This document shows positions 56,533-64,000 of a stretch of DNA of 64,000 nt, piece by piece (position 1 is the first letter of the stretch; each line of letters opens with the position of its first letter). A model generated the notes under the pieces. That model was not told the DNA's origin. It ran no database searches and saw only the letters and a program-made list of their open reading frames with translations. Origin of the DNA: Dactylorhiza incarnata (Eukaryota; Streptophyta; Magnoliopsida; Asparagales; Orchidaceae); the NCBI GenBank assembly GCA_033032865.1, contig JAWHQI010000263.1, positions 3,683,501-3,747,500 of the forward strand. The letters are read 5' to 3'. Position numbers and translations under genes: made by a program.

Positions 56533-57816
56533 GCTGAGAAACAAGCCAGAGAGGGGTTGGGGTGTACGACCTGTAGGCTTGTTGTTGACCAGTTGTGGTC
56601 AGGCTGAACCGGTGGTACAGTGTCCTAGGACGGGGCCAGTGACCCGGATGGGCTTGGTCAGGCCGTCCCAGAATGGGCCTGGGCCATCGGTGCCGGCAGT
56701 ACTGGGCTAGGGGCCCGGGTCAGGCTAGCCAGTACTGTTATAAAGCAAGCCCCTAGGGCTTGGTATGAGACCTTGTCTAGCTTTCTCATCAAGAACAAGT
56801 TCTTGAGGGGAAAGATAGATAACACATTGTTTCTTAGGTAAATAAAGGGCAAGTGTCTTCTAGTCCAAATTTATGTTGATGACATAATCTTTGGGTCTAC
56901 AGATGACAACCTCTACAAAAAGTTTGCCAACCTTATGCAGGGGGAGTTTGAGATGAGTAGTATGGGAGAGCTCAAGTACTTTTTATGCCTCCAAGTGAAA
57001 CAGTCTGATGAGAGAATATTCATCTCTCTGACTAAGTACACTAGGGAGCTTATCAATAAGTTTGGGATGGAATCTGCTTCCACCATGAAAAACTCCCATG
57101 GGGTCCAACATTTCCCTAGACAAGGATGAGAAGGGCAAGACATTTGATGAATCCATGTACAGGTGCATTATTGGATCCTTGTTGTATCTAACTGCTAGTA
57201 GACCAGACATTATGTATGCTACATGTGTTTGTGCTAGGTACCAAGCATAACCTAAAGAATCTCACTATTCAGCTGCAAAGAGGATTTTGAGATACCTTAA
57301 AGGCAGCCAACATCTTGGCCTTTGGTACCCTAAGAACAATGATTTTGAACTGATAGGTTTTTCAGTGCAGATTTTGCAGGATGCAAAGAAGTCAGGAAAA
57401 GTACAAGTGGAACTTGTCAATTCCTAGGAAGGAGGTTGATATCATGGAGCAGTAAGAAGCAAAACTGTGTGGCTATTTCTACTACTGAGTCAGAATATAT
57501 AGCTGCAGGTAGCTGCTGTGCACACCTCTTGTGGATAAAACATCAACTAGAGGATTACAACCTCAAGGTAAGTCAATCTCCTTTATATTGTGACTCATCC
57601 AGTGCTATCTCAATTGCTAAGAAGATTGTCTCTCATAGCAGTACTAAACACATAGAGATAAAATATCATTTTATTAGAGAATATGTTGAATGTAAAGAAA
57701 TCTGCCTTGAATTTGTCCCCACTGACAATCAAGTTGTTGATATCTTTATAAAGCCATTGGATGAGGCTAAATTTAATGCTTTCAAGATTGATCTTGGTTT
57801 GTTAAATATTGAATAA

Positions 57817-58318
57817 TGACTAAATTATACTATTGTCAGTCCTCAATGATATGTTGAATGTTATGTTCTAGTACAATATGTTGTTACATCAATACACTTA
57901 GTGACATGATTAGGACATCAACCAGTCCAATCAAAATGGATTAATATTAGTCTGTAAGATCAGTTAAAATAGGAGACTTGTTTTATCTGAGCCGCTGAGA
58001 CAGCTGAAAAAATTCTAGCTAAACTGCAGAGACAGCTAAAATGTCACAGCGGTTGACAGTTCTTTGTCCCAAAGGCTTAGATCACCGTCTCAGCGGTTCC
58101 GTTGAGACGGGTTTCCTAAATTGCTATTCAACAAAATTTAACATTAAATGATCTAAAATCACTTAAAATAATAAGTCCAATCAACGTTAATCATTAGGGC
58201 TAATCAAAATATTACCCAAACCTATATCAATAGACCAATGTGAGTAAAGATAATTACACAACCCTTACTCCCCATCCGGCGAGACGAATCATCTTCCCTT
58301 CTGTCTCAACGTCTCATT
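57817..58318. other. Spacer between pol and env-like region in element 5
   Basis: AT-rich sequence with a cluster (57990-58110) of CCGCTGAGAC / GTCTCAGCGG motifs identical to those in this element's own LTR. There is also one GAGACGAATC near 58280. No ORF. Confidence 0.65.
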
Positions 58319-60352
58319 TTGTCAGAAATAATGGCGCCAAAGAGTTCTAAGGATCTTCTGGAAGGGTATGAGGTAGTAAGAAATGATTTTGCTCATGCTC
58401 CAGAAGAAATAAAGGAGGTAATTCAACTCCTAGAAGCTCAAGGTCTGGAATACCTTCTGTCTGAGCCCACTGTCATTCTAGAATGGTTCAGTAATGTAAG
58501 GATCTCCCCATCCAAGTCCACCTTGAAGTCAAAGGTTGGAGATGAAAAGATTAAAGTCTCCTCCAAGAGAATAGAAAATGGCCTGCATTTAACTCCATGC
58601 AGTCATGATGAGGAAGAAGAAATCTCAGATAAGGACAAGAAGAAAGCTCTAGCATGGTGTAACTATGGTGATGCCCAAAAAGGCTCACTGAAGAGAAAAT
58701 TCTTCAATCAGAGAGGCAAGCTCCTCTCTGACATAGTGGGGAAGGCCATTCTTTGTAAACAGTCTCCCATGACACCATCTCCCAGTTTATGCTTGAACTG
58801 ATTACAAGGATTATCTTAAAGAGGAAGACATCCTGGGGAAATGTGATCTTGCAAAGACCGAAAGAGTGCCTGCAAGCCCCCAACTTGGGAAGAATTCTGT
58901 CCCTATACCTTCAAACACCTATCCTGAGAAGTTTGAGAGCTCAAAAGGGTCAAATATCCACTACCTCAAAAGGATGGATATAAAAACTTTGGATAGGTTC
59001 ACTAGGGTGCTCCCCATGAGTCAGCCCTCAGTGGCAAAGGACAAGAAAAAGAAGATGTCAAAAGAACCCAAGAAGTCCAGAATGATTGTCTCAAGTTCTG
59101 AGTCAGAACATTTTGATGAGAATGAGGATGCTTCATCTGATAAAGGTGCTGAAGATGCACAGAACATGCCTGCTGATTCTATAAAGACAAATGACATGGA
59201 GAAAAGTAACACCCTGGTAATTAATCCTTCAACCTCAAATTACTGATAATGATATCTAATCTTGAACAGTAAATTAGTTAATAACTAATGATTCCATAGT
59301 AATCTCACCTTCAGACCCTCAAGACTAGTTGGATGCCCTATCTGAGGGAGAGCAACAACAAGAGCCATCTGAAATGGATGTTGCTGATAAAAATAATACT
59401 GCTGAAGGAGTCTCTGTCAGAATTGATGAGATCAAAGAGCAATCTCCTGAGGATATGCAAAGTAAGATTGACACCATCCTCTTAAATCTTGAAAGAAGAA
59501 TCAAATTTAATCCTGATAATCTACCATGTCTCTGGGATTCACCTGTTCAAAGACAAACTGGTGCTCTATCTGAGGGGGGAGCAAGGAAAATCTGATGATA
59601 ATAATAATGATGTTATTGATGTTGGAGATAATGAGGATGATGATGGAGTCCTTCCTGACCATGTACAAGGAGATGATCAAGACAGTAGGGAAAATACTCC
59701 GGTCATTAATCCAATTCTGGAAGTACAAGGGAAGATAACCCTCCAAGTGGAATCAATCCCTCCTCCAAATCTCCTTCAAGAGCTCAAAGAATCTGAAATG
59801 GTTAATCAACAAGCTTCAACCTCCATCCCCTCACAGTCAAAAGAGAACATTATTAATGTTATTCAAATCATGCTAGATAATCATCTGATATCCATGAAGG
59901 GTTACGTTGATAGGCCAGCCTCTACAGTGAAGGAGTATATAGATCAGTCCATCTCTAGTATAAAGACTGAAGTTATAGGTACACTAAAGCCCATCAAAGA
60001 TGAAACTGTCTATCTAAAACAACAAATGACCCAGTGGTTTATCATGGCTGAAAAGATAGTGAACTCTCAATCTGAAATATTCAGATCCATCAACAATGAC
60101 ATTAAAATGACAGAGTCTGATATGAGACATGTCAAAGACTATGCCAGCAAAGCAGATGGGGTGCTTCAGAATACAACAAAACATATTGAGGAATATGTGT
60201 GGTCAACTGCAACCCAAATGGATGCTGAAGTAGTAAAGCTGAAGGATGAGCTCAAAGCTGACATTGAAAATATCTTCCAAACCCTCTCTGGCACAATCAC
60301 AAAAGCTAAACAAGACATTAAACAAAGAATATTTGAAGAAGCCAGAAAGGGG
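58319..60352 (+). pseudogene. Env-like/third ORF region of element 5, broken
   Basis: ORF 58319-58801 starts MAPKSSKDLLEGYEVV and contains EWFSNVRISPSKSTLKSKVG followed by KVSSKRIENGLHLTP. That stretch resembles the N-terminal domain of plant transposon proteins with the pattern EFFANA…V…KxVxIS…F.LP. A frameshift near 58790 and stops at 59244 and about 59325 split the rest. The C-terminal ORF (59489-60454) is acidic, then rich in helices (SIKTEVIGTLKPIKDETVYL). No signal peptide or convincing membrane span is seen, so env-like is used only by position. From about 60352 the ORF reads into LTR sequence. Confidence 0.6.
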
Positions 60353-60944
60353 GTTTTATTGGAAGAGCTGTATTGTGTGCTGCAAGGCCAATCTTCTTCA
60401 AGCCTCCTAAAAGGGCAATCTCTCAATCTCAAGATGAACTCTGCCGGGAGATAAGTTAGTTCTTCCTGAATCATTCAAGAAGAACAAATAGATCTTCAAC
60501 TTTGCTGAAGGAGAAGATCATGGAGAAACAAGACCTGTAACTACTGCTTCACAGTCCTGTTTCAAGACAACAGAAGACAAGATCTGAAGGTTAACTTTAT
60601 ATAGTCTTCTGTTGTATCATTAGCACTTTATTTATTCGAAAGGCCTTTGCGCCTGAGCTATAGGGCTGCTTAGCCTGAGTGTAGAGTTGTACTCCCAGCT
60701 TGAGTGTAGGATCTTTGTGAAGATCTGAGGTAGGACTTTTTGATAGGTCTGAGGTAGGAAATCAGGAGATTTTTGAGTTGTAAAAGTTGGAGGACTCTGA
60801 GCTTGTAGGGATGCTGAGCCTGAGGTAAGGTTTGGAGAAAACCTGAGAGATTCTGAGGAATCTGAGTTCTAAGCTCTTGAAGCTGAGTTGGAGGTGTTGG
60901 CCCTGTCTAACTCATTGTTAGAAGGGTGAAGGGGGAAAGAGGAC
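60352..60944 (+). repeat. 3' LTR of element 5, truncated at both sides
   Basis: It aligns with 49862-50453 of the 5' LTR (TTTATTGGAAGAG…TGTATTGTGTGCTGCAAGG). The first 510 bp or so of the LTR and the polypurine tract are missing, replaced by direct fusion to the env-like ORF. The remainder after AAAGAGGACT is displaced by element 6. Confidence 0.88.
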
Positions 60945-61251
60945 TGTTAAAACCGAGACTTGCGAACAAGACTTAGTCTCTGTGGAGTTCGGGGCCCTCA
61001 GCTAGCCAAGGGGCGACCAATCCTTACTCCTCCCAAGGGAGAGCTCTAGGTTGAAGGTGTTGGAACTAGGAACTGGACCAAGGGCTTAGTGGGGAGGTCC
61101 CGCCACATACCCAGAAGTTCCCTAGGAACTTCCCCTCCCAAGCCACTACTAAGCTTTGGCACCACCGGAGGCTCCCCTCACACCCTAGAGAGACTTGGGG
61201 AGGGAGAGAGAGAGGGAGAGAGCTAGCCTAGAATGAGATCCCCCTTTCGGG

Positions 61252-61440
61252 CTGGGCGAGATGGGGTTTGACACCTCCCCACTCGCCCTCTTTGGGCTGG
61301 GCGAGTGGGGGTCTGGGACCTCCCCACTCGCCCCCTTGGGGCTGGGCGAGTGGGGGTCTGGGACCTCCCCACTCGCCCCCTTGGGGCTGGGCGAGTGGGG
61401 GTCTGGGACCTCCCCACTCGCCCCCTCCTAGGGGACTGAG
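61252..61440. repeat. Four 45 bp hairpin repeats inside element 6
   Basis: Units of GGGCGAGTGGGGGTCTGGGA and CCTCCCCACTCGCCCCCTTG repeat at 61252, 61296, 61341 and 61386. Each is an inverted repeat (GGGCGAGTGGGG / CCCCACTCGCCC). Confidence 0.85.
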
Positions 61441-61700
61441 CGAGTGGGGGCCGAATGCCTCCCCACTCCCCCCACTGGTACCTTCTTCCTGGGCTGCTGG
61501 CCTGGAGGGCTCTCACCTACTTGCTGGGGTGAGACCTCCGGACCACCTCCTCTCATGCCTTCGCCTATCGTGGCGAAAGTTAGCTCAAAGGTCTGCAGGA
61601 TCTCTTGTCTGAAATTTTCAAACATCTCCAACGTCGCTCCATCCACTGGGGGTTGCGAGCGAACTGGGTCGGATCCTCCAGCTCCAACCATGGAGCTCAT
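61428..61700 (-). pseudogene. gag: Gag N-terminus fragment of element 6
   Basis: A 90-codon ORF 47 bp inside the LTR end starts MSSMVGAGGSDPVRSQPPVD and contains EMFENFRQEILQTFELTFAT, a helical segment seen at gag starts in some plant gypsy elements. It then becomes Pro/Gly-rich and runs into the hairpin repeats. No gag core or knuckle remains. Family assignment is weak. TGGTGCGGTGAGCG right after the LTR (61732-61745, minus strand) may be the primer site. Confidence 0.45.
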
Positions 61701-62070
61701 CCTGAGAGTTTCTTGAATCGGTCACACTCCACGCTCACCGCACCATGTGTTGAAACCGAGACTTGCGAACAAGACTTAGTCTCTGTGGAGTTCGGGGCCC
61801 TCAGCTAGCCGAGGGGCGACCAATCCTTACTCCTCCCAAGGGAGAGCTCTAGGTTGAAGGTGTTAGAACTAGGAACTGGACCAAGGGCTTAGTGGGGAGG
61901 TCCCTCCACATACCCGGAAGTTCCCTAGGAACTTCCCCTCCCAAGCCACTACTAAGCTTGGGCACCACCGGAGGCTCCCCTCACCCCCTAGAGAGACTTG
62001 GGGAGGGAGAGAGAGAGAGGGAGAGAGCTAGCCTAGAATGAGATCCCCCCTAAAATGGTGCCCCTTGGTC

Positions 62071-62080
62071 CTATTTATAG
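62071..62080 (-). promoter_or_regulatory. TATA box of element 6 LTR, proximal
   Basis: The minus strand reads CTATAAATAG, about 30 bp upstream of the sequence shared with the truncated 3' LTR, so it is well placed to set the RNA start. Confidence 0.65.
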
Positions 62081-62257
62081 GATTTCTGAAGTTGGGCTGC
62101 AAATAGCCGAAACTGGACTGCGAATAGCCAAAACTGGACTGCGAATAGCCAAATCCCACCGTTCCACGGCGCTAAACGCAGACCGAATGCCCTCCTGGGC
62201 TCGCCCCCCTACTGGGCGTGGGGGCGAGAGAAGCTCGCCCCTTCCTTGGACGTGGGA

Positions 62258-62283
62258 GGGGGGGGGGGGGGGGGGGGGGGGGG
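62258..62283. repeat. Poly-G tract (26 G)
   Basis: An uninterrupted run of 26 G on the plus strand. A 23-G counterpart lies at 63691-63713 in the duplicated module. Assembly length may be unreliable. Confidence 0.9.
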
Positions 62284-62339
62284 CGAGAGGGGGGCTCGCC
62301 CCTCCTCATCTCGCCCCTCAATGTTGGGAGCGGGGGAGA

Positions 62340-63430
62340 GCCCCCGGGCAGCAGCTCGGGCTCGCCCCCCTTGGTGGGGCGCGGGGGCGAGCCCCCGGGC
62401 AGCAGCCCGGGCTCGCCCCCCTTAGATGGGGAGCGGAGGCGAGCCCCCGGGCAGCAGCCTGGGCTCGCCCCTCTTAGCTGGGAAGCGGGGGCGAGCCCCC
62501 GGGCAGCAGCCCGGGCTCGCCCCCCCTTAGATGGGGAGCGGGGGCGAGCCCCCGGGCAGCAGCCCGAGCTCTCCCCCCTTGGTGGGGAGCGGGGGCGAGC
62601 CCCCGGGCAGCAGCCCGGGCTCGCCCCCCTTAGATGGGGAGCGGGGGCGAGCCCCCGGGCAGCAGCCCGGGCTCGCCCCCTTGGCTGGGAAGCGGGGGCG
62701 AGCCCCCGGGCAGCAGCCCGGGCTCGCCCCCCTTAGATGGGGAGCGGGGGCGAACCCCCGGGCAGCAGCCCGGGCTCGCCCCCCTTGGTGGGGAGCGGGG
62801 GCGAGCCCCCGGGCAGTAACCCGGGCTCGCCCCCCTTAGATGGGGAGCGGGGGCGAGCCCCCGGGCAGCAGCCCGGGCTCGCCCCCCCTTAGATGGGGAG
62901 CAGGGGCGAGCCCCCGGGCATCAGCCCGAGCTTGCCCCCCTTAGATGGGGAGCGGGGGCGAGCCCCCGGGCAGCAGCCCGGGCTCGCCCCCCTAAGCTGG
63001 GAAGCGGGGGCGAGCCCCCGGGCAGCAGCCCGGGCTCGCCCCTCCTCCTCTCGCCCCTCAATGTTGGGAGCGGGGGAGAGCCCCCGGGCAGCAGCCCGGG
63101 GTCGCCCCCCTTGGTGGGGAGCGGGGGCGAGCCCCCGGGCAGCAGCCCGGGCTCGCCCCCCTTAGATGGGGAGCGGGGGCGAGCCCCCGGGCAGAAGCCC
63201 GGGCTCACCCCCCTTAGCTGGGAAGCGGGGGCGAGCCCCCGGGCAGCAGCCCGGGCTCGCCCCCCCTTAGATGAGGAGCGGGGGCGAGCCCCCGGGCAGC
63301 AGCCCGGGCTCTCCCCCCTTGGTGGGTAGCGGGGGCGAGCCCCCGGGCAGCAGCCCGGGCTCGCCCCCCTTAGATGGGGAGCGGGGGCGAGCCCCCGGGC
63401 AGCAGCCCGGGCTCGCCCCCCTTGGCTGGG
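62340..63430. repeat. 51 bp GC-rich hairpin minisatellite
   Basis: About 21 units of the form GGGGGCGAGCCC-CCGGGCAGCAGCCCGG-GCTCGCCCCC, with variable linkers CTTAGATGGGGAGC, CTTGGTGGGGAGC or CTTAGCTGGGAAGC. Each unit folds on itself. All frames stay open across it, giving artefact ORFs. A second array starts at about 63770 and continues out of the window. Confidence 0.93.
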
Positions 63431-63503
63431 AAGCGGGGGAGAGAGAGAGAGGGAGAGAGCTAGCCTAGAATTAGATCCCCCCTAAAATGGTGCCCCCTTG
63501 GTC

Positions 63504-63514
63504 CTATTTATAAG
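63504..63514 (-). promoter_or_regulatory. TATA box of element 6 LTR, duplicated distal copy
   Basis: The minus strand reads CTTATAAATAG in the second promoter module, one base different from the proximal copy. Confidence 0.6.
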
Positions 63515-64000
63515 ATTTCTGAAGTTGGGCTGCAAATAGCCGAAACTGGACTGCGAATAGCCAAAACTGGACTGCGAATAGCCAAATCCCACCGTTCCAC
63601 GACGCTAAACGCAGACCGAATGCCCTCCTGGGCTCGCCCCCCTACTGGGCGTGGGGGCGAGAGAAGCTCGCCCCTTCCTTGGACGTGGGAGGGGGGGGGG
63701 GGGGGGGGGGGGGCGAGAGGGGGGCTCGCCCCTCCTCATCTCGCCCCTCAATGTTGGGAGCGGGGGAGAGCCCCCGGGCAGCAGCTCGGGCTCGCCCCCC
63801 TTGGTGGGGCGCGGGGGCGAGCCCCCGGGCAGCAACCCGGGCTCGCCCCCCTTAGATGGGGAGCGGAGGCGAGCCCCCGGGCAGCAGCCTGGGCTCGCCC
63901 CTCTTAGCTGGGAAGCGGGGGCGAGCCCCCGGGCAGCAGCCCGGGCTCGCCCCCCCTTAGATGGGGAGCGGGGGCGAGCCCCCGGGCAGCAGCCCGGGCT

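Larger units (their letters stand above)
55339..56740. mobile_element. Fold-back element with tRNA-like boxes in its loops
   Basis: 1402 bp, flanked by TAAAGCA on both sides (55332-55338, 56741-56747). It contains a complete hairpin unit (55339-55901: 210 bp arm, 143 bp loop, 210 bp arm), a half unit (loop plus reverse arm, 55902-56238) and a second complete hairpin (56239-56740: about 208 bp arms, 85 bp loop). Arms begin TGTAACAGTACTGGCTAGCC. The units are joined by AAAAAGTGCACTTTTT. No transposase is encoded. Perhaps a fold-back MITE that captured a SINE head. The 7 bp duplication does not clearly name a superfamily; a 9 bp reading with one mismatch (TCTAAAGCA/TATAAAGCA) would fit Mutator. 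Confidence 0.85.
53268..57816 (+). pseudogene. pol: Element 5 pol: protease, integrase, RT, RNase H, broken and split
   Basis: Protease has YLDSGCSRHMTG. Integrase has zinc finger WHKRLARINYK…CHACQMGK, then HMDLFGPL and RTDHGTKF. The catalytic Glu position reads NGVA-stop-RRNS (TAG, 54191-54193), so the active-site triad is lost. RT has [33 protein letters not shown] and IYVDDIIFGST, with a 1402 bp fold-back inserted within LYGLK/QAPRAWYE. RNase H ends with STTESEYIAAGSCCAHLLWI and IAKKIVSHSSTKHIEIKYHF. A few frameshifts lie near 53550, 54010, 57120 and 57370. The C-terminus SNIE-like ending is complete. Confidence 0.88.
49349..60944 (+). mobile_element. Element 5: Sirevirus-like Ty1/copia element with env-like region
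   Basis: 5' LTR 49349-50625, initiator-Met primer site, long gag, protease, integrase, RT, RNase H to 57816, a 0.5 kb spacer, then an env-like region that runs into a 3' LTR lacking its first 510 bp or so. A coding region after pol and palindrome-rich LTRs are features of the Sirevirus lineage. It is better preserved than element 3. RT is split by a fold-back element, and element 6 cuts the 3' LTR at 60945. Confidence 0.87.
60945..64000 (-). mobile_element. Element 6: minus-strand LTR element, mostly deleted, continues beyond window
   Basis: A segment starting TGTTAAAACCGAGACTTGCG (60945-61245) is repeated as TGTTGAAACCGAG… (61748-62048), as expected for the U5/R end of two LTRs on the minus strand. 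Between them is only about 0.5 kb with a gag-like N-terminus. The 3' copy lacks U3. The 5' LTR continues rightward through promoter modules and a minisatellite past the window end. Confidence 0.72.
61748..64000 (-). repeat. 5' LTR of element 6 (partial)
   Basis: R/U5-like part 61748-62060, TATA box at 62071-62080, then GC-rich U3. A module of about 1432 bp is duplicated: CTAGCCTAGAAT at 62028 and 63460, CTATTTATA at 62071 and 63504, the poly-G tract at 62258 and 63691. The LTR start is not reached. Confidence 0.72.

Noticed and set aside
58319..60454. Genuine viral envelope gene
   Set aside because: No signal peptide, convincing membrane span or cleavage site seen; the env-like label rests on position only.
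62055..63907. Long Pro/Gly/Arg ORFs
   Set aside because: Products of the 51 bp GC minisatellite; no stop codon can arise in most frames.

Overview
This is a repeat-dense stretch of a flowering-plant nuclear genome. The evidence is the retroelement content: Ty3/gypsy chromoviruses of the Tekay/Del type, Ty1/copia elements of Sirevirus type with an env-like region after pol, a Mutator-like (MULE) transposon with a FAR1-type transposase, initiator tRNA-Met primer sites, and very long LTRs. I found no intact host gene, no rRNA and no true tRNA gene. The species cannot be named from this sequence.

Layout. (1) 1-14827: a minus-strand Tekay-type element (element 1). Its left (3') LTR is cut by the window edge. 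Its right (5') LTR at 7716-14827 is split by a 4.4 kb MULE (9815-14252) with an uninterrupted transposase ORF. (2) 14828-19266: decayed sequence with palindrome arrays, a spliced-looking fragment of a DUF1985/plant-mobile-domain-like gene, and a copia gag fragment. (3) 19267-49348: a degenerate Sirevirus-like copia element (element 3, plus strand). A complete but decayed Tekay element (element 2, 20482-29620, target duplication GATTG) sits in its 5' LTR. A very long solo-LTR-like insertion A (33501-44843, duplication GATCT) sits in its gag, and A itself contains a second member of the same family, B (38431-43747, duplication ATCGA). (4) 49349-60944: a second Sirevirus-like copia element (element 5). 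Its RT gene is split by a 1.4 kb fold-back element (55339-56740) whose hairpin loops carry tRNA-like A and B boxes. Its env-like region runs into a truncated 3' LTR. (5) 60945-64000: a minus-strand LTR element (element 6) whose LTR holds duplicated promoter modules and a roughly 51 bp GC-rich hairpin minisatellite.

How the parts relate. Nearly every insertion can be placed in time by nesting: MULE after element 1; element 2 and A after element 3; B after A; element 5 after element 3; the fold-back and element 6 after element 5. All pol genes carry stops, frameshifts or lost catalytic residues, so no retroelement here looks autonomous. The MULE transposase is the one long gene that looks intact.

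The most interesting observations are these. Both Tekay elements have a short intron-like segment (83 and 76 nt) at the same phase-1 glycine codon between gag and protease, which would make splicing the Gag versus Gag-Pol switch. The fold-back element combines 210 bp arms with internal pol III-like boxes. Unrelated LTRs each carry their own private CG-containing palindrome.
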